A DNA stretch of 64,000 nt, taken from contig JOFO01000008.1 in the NCBI GenBank assembly GCA_000721275.1, positions 248,001 to 312,000 on the forward strand, read 5' to 3'. Source of the stretch: Microtetraspora glauca (GTDB lineage Bacteria; Actinomycetota; Actinomycetes; Streptomycetales; Streptomycetaceae). Within the stretch, counting starts at the first letter, position 1. Each line of letters begins with the position of its first letter. The position numbers and the translations under genes are program-made. The notes under the pieces were generated by a model. The model saw nothing but the letters and a program-made list of their open reading frames with translations. It was not told the DNA's origin and did no database searches. This document shows, in pieces, positions 18,074 to 27,034 of the stretch.

Positions 18074-19834
18074 CTAGCGCTTCTCGTACGGGCTCGGGAC
18101 CGGGAAGTACGCCTCCAGGAACGGGGTGATGAGGTCCTTCTGCCCGCTCGCGTCCTGCTCCGTCGAGACCGTGTCGTTGACGCAGAAGACCGCCCGGTCG
18201 CGCTGGGCGAGCAGCCGGCCGAGCCGGGTCTCGGTCCACGGGTGGGTGAGGTCGAGGTACGCGTAGGGCAGGTCGGTCGACGGCACCGCGCGGCCGGTGT
18301 GGAAGGCGTAGTAGTGGTGCAGCGAGGAGGCGATCGAGATGTCGTCGACGCTGCGGAAGCGGTTGCGCTCGGTGCGGCGGTACTCGGCGGCGAACTCCCG
18401 CTCGATCTCCTCCAGCACGCTGCGCCGCAGTGGATGCGGCATGTGCTTCATCTTCTGCACCAGGACCGAGCCGTACCGCTGCTCGATCAGCCGGCGGTTG
18501 TTCTTCCCGGCGGCGGCCACCGGCGGGTCGTCGAGGCTGCGCTCGCCGACCGGGACCAGCGCGGGCGAGGGGAAGAACTTGGTGAGGCCGCTGGCGTGGA
18601 AGAAGTCCCGGGGGGTGACCTCGCGGGAGAGCATCACGTCGTCGTTGAGGTAGAGGAAGTGCTCGGCGAGGCCGTCGATGTGGTGCAGCTGCGACTCGAT
18701 GGCGTGCGAGTTGAAGGTGGGCAGCACCTCGGGGGAGCGGAAGATCTCCTTGTGCGACACGACCCGGAGGCCGGGCACGGTGGTGTCCAGCCAGGACGGC
18801 GTCTGGTCGTCGGTGACCAGGTAGACGGTCCGCACCCAGGGCGCGTAGAGGTGCAGGGAGCGCAGCGAGTAGCGCAGTTCGTCGCGGCTGAGGTAGCGGG
18901 CCGCGTTGGCCGCCTCGGCGTGGTACGCCTCGCCGGCGTACTCCGCGCGCCGCCGCAGCCACTCCGGATCGGAGCCGTCCACCCACGTGTAGACGACGTC
19001 GACGGGGAAGGTGACCTGGTCGGTGCGGACCACGGCGGTCTCGGCGCGGGCGGGCAGCAGCGGCGCGTCGGCGGGGGCGGTGGCGGCGCCGGGGCGGACG
19101 TCGGTGAAGTCGGTGAAGCAGCACTCCGGGGCGTCCACGAGCGGGCCCTGGCGGGGGAGGACGGCGGTGACCCGGCCGGGGCGGGGCGCGGTCAGCTCGC
19201 CGTGCTCCTCGCGCCAGAACTCCACGTCGCAGCCGTACGGCTCGCCGAGCTTGAGCTGGTGGGTGGGGTCGGCGCGGTACCAGGTCAGCCGGACGACGGC
19301 GGCGGTACGCAGCCGGTGCCAGGTCCCGGCGGCGAAGCCGGGCTGCGAGGCGCGGCCCGACGGGCCGCCGTTCCCGCTGACCGGGGCCGCGTAGCCCGGC
19401 TCCCGCGCGCAGGCGGCGGCGAGGGCGGCGAGGACGGCGGCCCGGTCCTCCTCGCGCACGGCGACCGCGGAGGACGTGTCCGACTTGCCGGGGACGCAGA
19501 AGTGCGGGACGCCGGCGGCGGCGAGCGCGCCGAGCACCGCCTCCAGGTTGGCCCGGCGGGCCTTCAGCGGGGTGATGCCCTCGGCGATCAGCGCGACCCT
19601 GGGCTCGCGGCCGACGCTGATCACGGCGCGGTCCGGTCCGGCGGTGAGCGCCGCGTACCGCCGGGCCAGCCGGTTGCGGCGCAGGCGCTCGGCGGCGGCC
19701 GTCCCGCCGGCGATGCGGAGCTTCACGCGGCGGCGCAGATCGGCGTCCACCTGCGCGACGACGGCCCGTCGCACGCGGTCGGGAACGGCTCGGCGGTAGA
19801 CCCCCAGCAGCCGGGGTGACTCGGGATTTCGCAC
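18074..19834 (-). CDS. Stealth family sugar-1-phosphotransferase
   Basis: A 586-residue stand-alone Stealth protein. CR1 FPVDVVYTWVDGSDP begins near residue 274; CR2 has SRDELRYSLRSL, FNSHAIESQL and FLYLNDDVM; CR3 has GKNNRRLIEQ and HMPHPLRRSVL; CR4 ends FLEAYFPVPSPYEK. The N-terminal third shares YGCDVEFW with the fusion protein encoded convergently, so the two are homologous throughout the Stealth part. It is expected to move a sugar-1-phosphate from a nucleotide sugar onto a glycan acceptor. The GTG start at 19834 has GAGGAG 10 bases before it. It is divergent from galE. Confidence 0.92.
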   Translation of the reverse strand: MRNPESPRLLGVYRRAVPDRVRRAVVAQVDADLRRRVKLRIAGGTAAAERLRRNRLARRYAALTAGPDRAVISVGREPRVALIAEGITPLKARRANLEAVLGALAAAGVPHFCVPGKSDTSSAVAVREEDRAAVLAALAAACAREPGYAAPVSGNGGPSGRASQPGFAAGTWHRLRTAAVVRLTWYRADPTHQLKLGEPYGCDVEFWREEHGELTAPRPGRVTAVLPRQGPLVDAPECCFTDFTDVRPGAATAPADAPLLPARAETAVVRTDQVTFPVDVVYTWVDGSDPEWLRRRAEYAGEAYHAEAANAARYLSRDELRYSLRSLHLYAPWVRTVYLVTDDQTPSWLDTTVPGLRVVSHKEIFRSPEVLPTFNSHAIESQLHHIDGLAEHFLYLNDDVMLSREVTPRDFFHASGLTKFFPSPALVPVGERSLDDPPVAAAGKNNRRLIEQRYGSVLVQKMKHMPHPLRRSVLEEIEREFAAEYRRTERNRFRSVDDISIASSLHHYYAFHTGRAVPSTDLPYAYLDLTHPWTETRLGRLLAQRDRAVFCVNDTVSTEQDASGQKDLITPFLEAYFPVPSPYEKR

Positions 19835-19909
19835 TGCTGTTTACTCCTCGAACACGTACATATGCGGAGAGTGAGCAGCACCAGTATGCAGCCTCCCGGG
19901 GACACCCCC

Positions 19910-19938
19910 GGGGCGCGCGAACACCCCTCGCGCGCCCC
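19910..19938. promoter_or_regulatory. Perfect palindrome in the Stealth-galE divergent region
   Basis: GGGGCGCGCGA and TCGCGCGCCCC are separated by seven bases. Placement between divergent promoters suggests an operator, though a hairpin is possible. Confidence 0.4.
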
Positions 19939-19976
19939 CTTCCGGGCGGCGCGCGCCCGCGTCGGGACGCATGCGT

Positions 19977-20006
19977 TTCGACGTCGCGGCGGGCAGCAGG
20001 TACGGT
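19977..20006 (+). promoter_or_regulatory. Candidate galE promoter
   Basis: TTCGAC and TACGGT are separated by 18 bases. Downstream, TTCCGCGGTG occurs twice (20011-20020 and 20024-20033) in the probable leader. Confidence 0.5.
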
Positions 20007-20060
20007 GTATTTCCGCGGTGGACTTCCGCGGTGCTCAGCGACAAGGGATGTGGGGAGAGC

Positions 20061-21047
20061 ATGACGTACCTGATCACCGGCGGTGCCGGTTACATCGGCG
20101 CGCACGTGGTCCGGGCCATGACGGCGGCGGGGGAGCGCGTGGTCGTCCTGGACGACCTGTCGACCGGATACGCCCACCGGGTGCCCGAAGGCGTGCCGCT
20201 CGTCGTCGGGTCCACCCTCGACCGCGAACTGCTCGACCGGACGCTCGCCGAGCACGCGATCACCGGGGTCGTCCACCTCGCCGCGAAGAAGCAGGTCGGC
20301 GAGTCCGTCGAGATGCCGCTGCACTACTACCGCGAGAACGTCATCGGCCTCACCGTCCTCCTGGAGGCGGTCGCCGCGGCCGGCGTGCGCAACTTCCTCT
20401 TCTCCTCCTCCGCCGCCGTGTACGGCATGCCGGACGTCGACCTCGTCACCGAGGAGACCCCCTGCGCCCCGCTCAGCCCGTACGGCGAGACCAAGCTCGC
20501 GGGCGAGTGGCTGGTCCGCGCGGCCGGCCAGGCGCACGGCATCGCCACCGCCTGCCTGCGCTACTTCAACGTGGCCGGCGCGGCCACCCCCGAGCTCGCC
20601 GACACCGGCGTCTTCAACCTGGTGCCGATGGTCTTCGAGCGGCTCGACGCCGGCGAGGCCCCCCGCATCTTCGGCGACGACTACGCCACCCCGGACGGCA
20701 CCTGCATCCGCGACTACATCCACGTCGAGGACCTGGCCGACGCCCACCTCGTCGCCGCCCGCAAGCTCGCCGAGTGGGCCGAGGCCGGCGCGCCGCGCGA
20801 CCTCACCGTCAACATCGGCCGCGGCGAGGGCGTCTCCGTCACCGAGATGGTCAAGCTGATCAACGAGATCACCGAGCACACCACCGAGCCCGTCGTCACC
20901 CCGCGCCGCCCCGGCGACCCGGCCCGCGTCGTCGCCTCCGCCGACCGCATCGCCGCCGAGCTGGGCTGGAAGGCCCGCTACGACGTCCGCGACATGATCG
21001 GCTCCGCCTGGGCCGGCTGGACCGCCCGCCGCGGCGCCGCCGTCTAG
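20061..21047 (+). CDS. galE: UDP-glucose 4-epimerase type NAD-dependent epimerase
   Basis: A 328-residue extended short-chain dehydrogenase. It has the NAD-binding TGGAGYIGAHV at residues 6-16, the catalytic serine context SSSAAVYG, and YGETK for the Tyr/Lys pair. The family interconverts UDP-glucose and UDP-galactose; here it probably supplies nucleotide sugar to the adjacent glycan enzymes rather than serving galactose catabolism, since no galT or galK is adjacent. ATG at 20061 follows GGGGAGAGC; an open frame upstream to 19971 lacks family similarity and contains the promoter. Confidence 0.9.
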   Translation: MTYLITGGAGYIGAHVVRAMTAAGERVVVLDDLSTGYAHRVPEGVPLVVGSTLDRELLDRTLAEHAITGVVHLAAKKQVGESVEMPLHYYRENVIGLTVLLEAVAAAGVRNFLFSSSAAVYGMPDVDLVTEETPCAPLSPYGETKLAGEWLVRAAGQAHGIATACLRYFNVAGAATPELADTGVFNLVPMVFERLDAGEAPRIFGDDYATPDGTCIRDYIHVEDLADAHLVAARKLAEWAEAGAPRDLTVNIGRGEGVSVTEMVKLINEITEHTTEPVVTPRRPGDPARVVASADRIAAELGWKARYDVRDMIGSAWAGWTARRGAAV

Positions 21048-21062
21048 CCCCTCCGGCCGCGT

Positions 21063-21116
21063 GGACGGTCCCCTCGTACGGACGCCCTTCGAACGGGTGC
21101 GTACGGGGGGCCGTCC
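21063..21116 (+). terminator. galE terminator
   Basis: A long imperfect hairpin runs from GGACGGTCCCC to GGGGGGCCGTCC, with inner CGTAC/GTACG and GCCC/GGGT pairing, 15 bases after the stop codon. Confidence 0.75.
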
Positions 21117-21198
21117 CGTGCGGACGAGGGGGCCGTTCGTCGTGCGGGCGTCGTCCCCGCGGCACGCCCCGTTCATCTCTCGGCGATCTGATGGGCCC

Positions 21199-21621
21199 AT
21201 GCGAGACCAGCTCGGCCAGATCATCCGCTTCGGCGTGGTGGGCGGGATCAACACCGGCACCTTCTTCGGCTGCTACCTGCTGCTCCACCCCTGGATGCCG
21301 TACTTCGCCGCGTACACCCTCGCCTTCCTGCTCAGCATGGTGGGCTCCTTCTTCCTCAACACGTACTTCACCTACCGCACCCGCCCCACCTGGAAGAAGT
21401 TCGCCCTCTTCCCCCTCACCAACGTCACCAACTACGTGGTGCAGAGCGCCGGCCTGTACGCGCTCGTCAGCTGGGCCGGAATGGACGACCGGATCGCGCC
21501 ACTCGTGGCCGCCGTCGTCGCCATCCCCTTCACGTACGTGATCTCCCGCCGCATCCTCGTCAGCCGCGCCCCGGGTCCGCAGGACGAAACGGAGGAGCGG
21601 CAGCCGTCCCGGCTCGCGTAG
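21199..21621 (+). CDS. GtrA family membrane protein
   Basis: A 140-residue protein with four predicted membrane segments and the GtrA hallmarks RFGVVGGINTGTFF near the start and SFFLNTYFTYR in the middle. GtrA proteins are thought to move or present lipid-linked sugars, often beside wall and capsule glycosyltransferases, which fits this locus. I chose the ATG at 21199 because the family starts just before the first membrane helix; the frame is open back to 21061 through terminator sequence. The ribosome binding site is weak. Confidence 0.85.
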   Translation: MRDQLGQIIRFGVVGGINTGTFFGCYLLLHPWMPYFAAYTLAFLLSMVGSFFLNTYFTYRTRPTWKKFALFPLTNVTNYVVQSAGLYALVSWAGMDDRIAPLVAAVVAIPFTYVISRRILVSRAPGPQDETEERQPSRLA

Positions 21622-21668
21622 ATTGCCCCTCGCGACCGTGCCGGGAGCGCACGGAGCCGGAACAGCGA

Positions 21669-22880
21669 GTGAGGACGGCGCAGGTGGCGACGGAGATGGC
21701 GGCGGTACAGCAGGACGCGAACCGACAGGACGGGACGCCGCAGGCGCCGGCCCCGCAGACGGTGACGCGCCCCTTCGTCACCGAGGCCCGCCGGATCGTC
21801 GTCAAGGTCGGCTCCTCCTCCCTCACCACCGCCGCCGGCGGCCTCGACGCCGACCGGGTCGACGCCCTCGTCGACGTCCTCGCCAAGGTCCGCAGCGGTG
21901 GCGAGAAGGAGATCGTCCTCGTCTCCTCCGGCGCCATCGCCGCCGGCCTCGCCCCGCTCGGCCTCACCCGCCGGCCCAAGGACCTGGCCCGCCAGCAGGC
22001 CGCCGCCAGCGTCGGCCAGGGCCTCCTCGTCGCCCGCTACACCGCCTCCTTCGCCCGCTACGGCGTCCGCGTCGGCCAGGTGCTGCTCACCACCGACGAC
22101 ACCAGCCGCCGCGCCCACTACCGCAACGCCTACCGCACCCTCGACCAGCTCCTCGCCATGGGCGCGCTGCCGGTCGTCAACGAGAACGACACCGTCGCCA
22201 CCGACGAGATCCGCTTCGGCGACAACGACCGGCTCGCCGCCCTCGTCGCCCACCTCGTCCGCGCCGACCTCCTCGTCCTCCTCTCCGACGTCGACGGCCT
22301 CTACGACGGCGACCCGGCCAAGCCCGGCACCTCCCGGATCGCCGAGGTCGGCGGCCCGGAGGACATCGCCCACGTCGAGATCGGCTCCGCGGGCAAGGCC
22401 GGTGTCGGCACCGGCGGCATGGTCACCAAGGTCGAGGCCGCCCGGATCGCCGCCGCCGCCGGCATCCCCGTCGTCCTCACCTCCGCCAGCCGCGCCGCCG
22501 ACGCCCTCGCCGGACGCGACACCGGCACCTACTTCCAGCGCACCGGCCGCCGCTCCGCCGACCGCCTGCTCTGGCTCGCCCACGCCTCCACCCCGCAGGG
22601 CTCCCTCGCGCTCGACGACGGCGCCGTCCGGGCCGTCGTCGAGGGCAAGAAGTCGCTGCTCGCCGCCGGCATCGCCGCCGTCGAGGGCGAGTTCGTCGCC
22701 GGCGACCCCGTCGAGCTGCGCGACGCCGCCGGCCGCCCCGTCGCCCGCGGCCTCGTCAACTTCGACGCCCGCGAACTCCCCCGGATGCTCGGCCGCTCCA
22801 CCCCCGAACTCGCCCGCGAGCTCGGCCCCGAGTACGAGCGCGAGGTCGTCCACCGCGACGACCTCGTCGTCCTCGGCTGA
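21669..22880 (+). CDS. proB: Glutamate 5-kinase
   Basis: The first enzyme of proline synthesis, phosphorylating glutamate on the gamma-carboxyl. The amino acid kinase domain begins RRIVVKVGSSSLT, has SSGAIAAG and NENDTVATDEIRFGDND, and a C-terminal PUA domain follows from about residue 300. It has 403 residues from GTG at 21669; ATG at 21696 would remove nine variable residues and is equally plausible. proA lies 900 bp downstream with one gene between them, so the two enzymes of the unstable glutamyl phosphate step are nearly adjacent. Confidence 0.95.
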   Translation: MRTAQVATEMAAVQQDANRQDGTPQAPAPQTVTRPFVTEARRIVVKVGSSSLTTAAGGLDADRVDALVDVLAKVRSGGEKEIVLVSSGAIAAGLAPLGLTRRPKDLARQQAAASVGQGLLVARYTASFARYGVRVGQVLLTTDDTSRRAHYRNAYRTLDQLLAMGALPVVNENDTVATDEIRFGDNDRLAALVAHLVRADLLVLLSDVDGLYDGDPAKPGTSRIAEVGGPEDIAHVEIGSAGKAGVGTGGMVTKVEAARIAAAAGIPVVLTSASRAADALAGRDTGTYFQRTGRRSADRLLWLAHASTPQGSLALDDGAVRAVVEGKKSLLAAGIAAVEGEFVAGDPVELRDAAGRPVARGLVNFDARELPRMLGRSTPELARELGPEYEREVVHRDDLVVLG

Positions 22881-23077
22881 GAGCGACCCCGCCCGACGGC
22901 CGGAAACCGCTGCGGAAGCCCTTGCGAAACCGCCGCCGAAACGGCTGAAACTCCTGCCATCCGGAAGGGACCTTTACCAAAACCGCCCCATGCGACGGCT
23001 CGGACTGGTCAACTTTGTCTCGGGGGTAACGAGCAACGCGGGGTACAGCACCACACGCATCACACAGGAGGCCGCCG

Positions 23078-23584
23078 GTGAGACGAGCGCGCCCTGGGGC
23101 ACTGCCCCGCGGGACGGCCGAACGCGCCCTGACGAGTGTCGAGGCCGGAGCCGACTTCGACGCGGCACGGGACTCGGGCACGAAGAGCGAGGGCACAGCA
23201 GCCGAGACGGGCACACGGGACGGCGGCGCGGGGGAGCGCCCGCTGTCCAAGCTGTGGCACGTCACCCTCAGCGTGTCCGGCGTCGAGTCACCGCTGCAGG
23301 AGGTGCGCCGCGGGCTGGAACAGCTGGCCCACGACCACCCCTTCCTGCTGACCAGCCGCTACGCCAACGACCACGCCGAGATCCGGTACTGGGAGGAGGC
23401 CCGCGACCTGCACGACGCGGCGGCCGTCGCCCTCCGGCTCTGGGGCGAACACCGCCAGACCGCCAAGCTCCCCCCGTGGGAGATCGTCGGCCTGGAGGTC
23501 ATCGACCGCGAGACCTACCACCAGCGCATCGCGGAAGGCTACGGCCCGCCGCCCGCCGCCCCCGTGGGCGTCCACCCGTACTGA
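23078..23584 (+). CDS. Conserved hypothetical protein between proB and proA
   Basis: 168 residues. The first 50 are low complexity; the conserved part begins LSKLWHVTLSVSGVE and continues through ANDHAEIRYWEEARDLHDAAA to a C-terminal PPWEIVGLEVIDRE. No catalytic motif is recognisable, and it is soluble by appearance. The GTG start has a strong CAGGAGG ribosome binding site at ideal distance. It has a 197-bp upstream gap after proB, in which I see no gene. Position suggests a conserved actinomycete partner of neither proline enzyme specifically. Confidence 0.8.
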   Translation: MRRARPGALPRGTAERALTSVEAGADFDAARDSGTKSEGTAAETGTRDGGAGERPLSKLWHVTLSVSGVESPLQEVRRGLEQLAHDHPFLLTSRYANDHAEIRYWEEARDLHDAAAVALRLWGEHRQTAKLPPWEIVGLEVIDRETYHQRIAEGYGPPPAAPVGVHPY

Positions 23585-23680
23585 GCCCGGTCGCGCCGAT
23601 CGCGCCGGTCGCCCCGCTTGCTCCGGCTGAGCCCGGCGGGGCGGCGCCGGGCCGGGCCCGGGGGCGACCGGCGCGGGAGG

Positions 23681-23729
23681 TGTCTCGTACTGCGGGGCGG
23701 AGGGCCCGGCAGATGTCTCGTACTGCGGG
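23681..23729 (+). repeat. Two direct repeats upstream of proA
   Basis: TGTCTCGTACTGCGGG occurs at 23681-23696 and 23714-23729, 33 bp apart (about three helical turns), in the 198-bp gap before proA. It may be a pair of regulator sites or a simple duplication. Confidence 0.6.
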
Positions 23730-23770
23730 ACGGGGGGCTCGGGTGTGCGGGGTCGGCGCGCGCGGGCCAG

Positions 23771-23776
23771 TACCCT
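23771..23776 (+). promoter_or_regulatory. proA -10 box, probable leaderless transcript
   Basis: TACCCT ends six bases before the ATG, so transcription would start at or next to the first codon. No good -35 is visible. Confidence 0.5.
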
Positions 23777-23782
23777 GCGGAC

Positions 23783-25066
23783 ATGACCTCGCTCACGCCC
23801 CTCGACAACCTCTCCCCGGTCACCCGGGCCGCCTACCGGGCCCGTGGCGCCGCCGCACAGATCGCGCCACTGCCGCGCTCGGCCAAGGACGACGCGCTGC
23901 TCGCCGTCGCGGACGCCCTCGAAGTCCGCACCGCGGAGATCGTCGAGGCGAACGCCGAGGACATCGCCAAGGCCCGCGAGGCCGGCACCAGCGAGTCGAT
24001 CATCGACCGGCTGACCCTCACCCCCGAACGGGTCCGCGCCATCGCCGCCGACGTCCGCCACGTCGCCGCCCTGCCCGACCCGGTCGGCGAGGTCGTCCGC
24101 GGCTCCACCCTCCCCAACGGGCTCGACCTCCGCCAGGTCCGCGTCCCCCTCGGCGTCGTCGGCATCATCTACGAGGCCCGCCCCAACGTCACCGTGGACG
24201 CCGCCGCCCTCTGCCTCAAGGCCGGCAACGCCGTCCTGCTCCGCGGCTCCTCCTCCGCCTACGCGTCCAACACCGCCCTGGTGAAGGTCCTCCGCGACGC
24301 CGTCGGCGGCGCCGGCCTGCCCGCCGACGCGATCCAGCTCGTCCCCGGCGAGTCCCGCGACTCCGTCCGCGAGCTGATGCGCGCCCGCGGCCTCGTCGAC
24401 GTCCTCATCCCGCGCGGCGGCGCCTCCCTCATCCGCACGGTCGTCGAGGAGTCCACCGTCCCGGTCATCGAGACCGGCACCGGCAACTGTCACGTCTACG
24501 TCGACGCCGACGCCGACCTCGACATGGCCGTCGACATCCTGATCAACTCCAAGGCCCAGCGGGTCAGCGTCTGCAACGCCGCCGAGACCCTGCTCGTCCA
24601 CCAGGACGTCGCCGCCGCCTTCCTGCCCCGCGCCCTCGACGCGCTGGCCGAGGCCGGCGTCACCGTCCACGCCGACGAGCGGGTCCTCGCCCACACCGAG
24701 GGCACCAAGGCCACCGTCGTCCCGGCCACCCCGGAGGACTGGGAGACCGAGTACCTCTCCCACGACATCGCCGCCGCCGTCGTCGACTCCCTCGACAAGG
24801 CCGTCGAGCACATCCGCATGTGGACCTCCGGGCACACCGAGGCGATCGTCACCACCTCGCAGGCCGCGGCGCGCCGCTTCACCCAGCTGGTCGACTCCAC
24901 CACGGTGGCCGTGAACGCCTCCACCCGCTTCACGGACGGCGGACAGTTCGGCTTCGGCGCCGAGATCGGCATCTCCACCCAGAAGCTCCACGCCCGCGGC
25001 CCCATGGGCCTTCCGGAGCTCACCTCCACCAAGTACATCGTGACCGGCGACGGTCACATCCGGTAA
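23783..25066 (+). CDS. proA: Glutamate-5-semialdehyde dehydrogenase (gamma-glutamyl phosphate reductase)
   Basis: 427 residues, the NADPH-dependent second step of proline synthesis. It has [28 protein letters not shown] and the catalytic cysteine in [15 protein letters not shown]; it ends with [17 protein letters not shown] and [12 protein letters not shown]. The ATG at 23783 gives the normal N-terminus; the frame is open upstream but carries the direct repeats and promoter-like box. It is probably transcribed alone. Confidence 0.97.
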   Translation: MTSLTPLDNLSPVTRAAYRARGAAAQIAPLPRSAKDDALLAVADALEVRTAEIVEANAEDIAKAREAGTSESIIDRLTLTPERVRAIAADVRHVAALPDPVGEVVRGSTLPNGLDLRQVRVPLGVVGIIYEARPNVTVDAAALCLKAGNAVLLRGSSSAYASNTALVKVLRDAVGGAGLPADAIQLVPGESRDSVRELMRARGLVDVLIPRGGASLIRTVVEESTVPVIETGTGNCHVYVDADADLDMAVDILINSKAQRVSVCNAAETLLVHQDVAAAFLPRALDALAEAGVTVHADERVLAHTEGTKATVVPATPEDWETEYLSHDIAAAVVDSLDKAVEHIRMWTSGHTEAIVTTSQAAARRFTQLVDSTTVAVNASTRFTDGGQFGFGAEIGISTQKLHARGPMGLPELTSTKYIVTGDGHIR

Positions 25067-25154
25067 CACCACCTCGCACACCTCCTTTCGGTACGGGCGG
25101 GGAGACTTCGCACTCTCCCTGCCCAAAACCCCATCCCCGGTCTACCCTGAGACC

Positions 25155-25799
25155 GTGCCGGACGACGTGGGGGGCAAGCCGTCCCCGAACGGCTGGGAGC
25201 CCGACGACGAGCGCGGAGGCGCCGCCGAGGGCCACTGGGACGTGGTCTTCGACGAGGAGTTCGTCAAGGCCGCCGCCGTCCACGAGCCGACGGCCGTCGA
25301 GCGCCTCCTCGCCGCCGCCCAGGCCCGCGCCGAAGCCGAGTCCGCCCGCGCCCGCGCCCTCAGGGCCGCCGGCGACGACGACCTCTACGACGACGGCCGC
25401 GACCCCGTCGGCCTCACCTACGAGCCCGACGACGTCGGCGACGACGCCAGCCCCTACGGCCGCCACGGCGGCGCCCTCCGCCCCTACCGGGGCACCGCCC
25501 GCTGGCACCGGCCCGTCGCCTGGCTTCTCGCCCTCCTGATGGGCATCGGCATGGTGGCCCTCGCCTTCACCGCCGTCTACCGCGGCGCCGCCGCCAACCG
25601 GCAGGACCAGGTCCCGCCGGCCTCCACCGGCGTCGACCAGCCCAAGCCGGCCCCGCCCGCCGCCTCCCCGGCCGCCGCACCCCCGGTACCGGTGCTCACC
25701 GGCACCCCGGCCACCGCCGCCGCCCCGCAGGCCGGCGCCCGCCCGGCATCCGCCGACCGGACCAAGCCCACGCCCCCGGCCCCACCCCGCACCCCCTGA
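25155..25799 (+). CDS. SCO2584 family membrane protein (spore wall synthesis)
   Basis: 214 residues. The cytoplasmic N-terminus holds WDVVFDEEFVKAAAVHE (residues about 28-44), a long acidic helix follows, one membrane segment lies near residues 122-143, and the outside tail is Pro/Ala-rich. S. coelicolor SCO2584 is associated with the spore wall synthesizing complex. The neighbour at 25945 has the same VVFDExFVxAA motif, so they are paralogues. GTG at 25155 lies six bases after TACCCT (25143-25148), implying leaderless expression. Confidence 0.8.
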   Translation: MPDDVGGKPSPNGWEPDDERGGAAEGHWDVVFDEEFVKAAAVHEPTAVERLLAAAQARAEAESARARALRAAGDDDLYDDGRDPVGLTYEPDDVGDDASPYGRHGGALRPYRGTARWHRPVAWLLALLMGIGMVALAFTAVYRGAAANRQDQVPPASTGVDQPKPAPPAASPAAAPPVPVLTGTPATAAAPQAGARPASADRTKPTPPAPPRTP

Positions 25800-25910
25800 C
25801 GCATACCCCCTGACCCGCACCCCCCGACCCCGTCCGCGGACCACCCGGACGGCCGCCCGGGCCGCCACTCCGACGGCGGAAAACTTCCGAACTTGTCGTG
25901 TACCAGGGCG

Positions 25911-25938
25911 TTTACCGATGCCCCCGCCGACCTACCCT
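25911..25938 (+). promoter_or_regulatory. Leaderless promoter of the SCO2583 family gene
   Basis: TTTACC and TACCCT are separated by 16 bases, and TACCCT ends six bases before the ATG at 25945. Confidence 0.6.
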
Positions 25939-25944
25939 GAAGGT

Positions 25945-27027
25945 ATGGCAGGGCGTGGCGACCCGCCTGAGGGGACTCCCGAGGGGCTCCCCGGCGGTGA
26001 GGACGAATACCGATCCGTCGTCTTCGACGAGGCGTTCGTCCGCGCTGCCCACCTCCAGGAGTACTCCGCGCGGGAACGGATGGGCGAGCACGCGCTCGCC
26101 GTCCGCAGCCGCCCCGGCCCCACCGGCCGGCGCGGCTCCGGCCAGGCCCTCCTCCTGGTCCTGCTGATCCTCCTCGCCTTCGGCATGGCCGTCTATCTCG
26201 GCCTGCGCAACCCCTACCAGCCCCCGCCCGACCGGCGCGCCGAGCCGTTCCGCACCACCGTCGTCCCGCTCGCCCCCCAGGACCCCGTCCCCGGCGGCGA
26301 CCCCGCCCGGCTCCTCGCCCGCAGCCCCGCCGCCGGGCACCGCGCCGGCGCCGCCGGCATCCACCTGCCCGTCGCCGCCCGCACCCCCCACTTCTCCGAG
26401 GGCCAGGTCGTCACCGCCCTGAGCATCGCCAAGGACTACCTCGTCGCCTCCTCCCTGGAGCCGGACGTCCTCACCGGCCGGACCGTCCGGCCCGCCCGCC
26501 TGCTGCTCGACCCCGACCAGCTGGCCCAGTTCGACCGCAGCGTCTCCGCACCCGCCGACGACGGCCGGCACGCCGTCGCCGCCTGGCTGATCCGCTTCGA
26601 CCCCCGGCAGGTCGCCGTCGCCGACACCGCGCCCCGCGTCCAGGGCAGCCTGGGCTTCGCCGAGACCGCCCCGGACACCCTGGAGGTCACCGCCGACCAC
26701 ACGTTCACCTACGTGCTGCGGCCCGCCGTCCAGGCGCCCGGCGCCGAGCCCGCGGCGGCCTCCCTCTTCACGGTCCACCGCACGGTCCACTTCCGCTTCG
26801 ACCGCGAGGACCTGCGCATGCACCGGGCCGAACTGCTGGCCGGCACCGTCGAGGCCGGGCCGCAGGCCTGCGGTACCGGCACCGGGGGCGGGCTCAGGCC
26901 GCTGCTGGCGGGGGCCGAGGCGCCGGCGCGCTCCGGCCCGGCGCTCACCGACCCGTACGCCACCGGCCGGCCCACGGCCCCGGCACTCTGCGGAGCCCTC
27001 GCCCCGGCCGCCCAGCCCCGGCCCTGA
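25945..27027 (+). CDS. SCO2583 family membrane protein
   Basis: 360 residues. The cytoplasmic part has YRSVVFDEAFVRAAHLQEYSA (about 20-40), matching the paralogue upstream, then one hydrophobic segment (GQALLLVLLILLAFGMAVYLG) and a large extracytoplasmic domain with VTALSIAKDYLVASSLEPDV and RLLLDPDQLAQFD. The outside domain probably acts in the envelope; no catalytic motif is visible. ATG at 25945 is supported by a promoter six bases upstream; the alternative ATG at 25918 would lie inside that promoter. It is convergent with the M48 protease gene. Confidence 0.8.
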   Translation: MAGRGDPPEGTPEGLPGGEDEYRSVVFDEAFVRAAHLQEYSARERMGEHALAVRSRPGPTGRRGSGQALLLVLLILLAFGMAVYLGLRNPYQPPPDRRAEPFRTTVVPLAPQDPVPGGDPARLLARSPAAGHRAGAAGIHLPVAARTPHFSEGQVVTALSIAKDYLVASSLEPDVLTGRTVRPARLLLDPDQLAQFDRSVSAPADDGRHAVAAWLIRFDPRQVAVADTAPRVQGSLGFAETAPDTLEVTADHTFTYVLRPAVQAPGAEPAAASLFTVHRTVHFRFDREDLRMHRAELLAGTVEAGPQACGTGTGGGLRPLLAGAEAPARSGPALTDPYATGRPTAPALCGALAPAAQPRP

Positions 27028-27034
27028 CGCCCGG

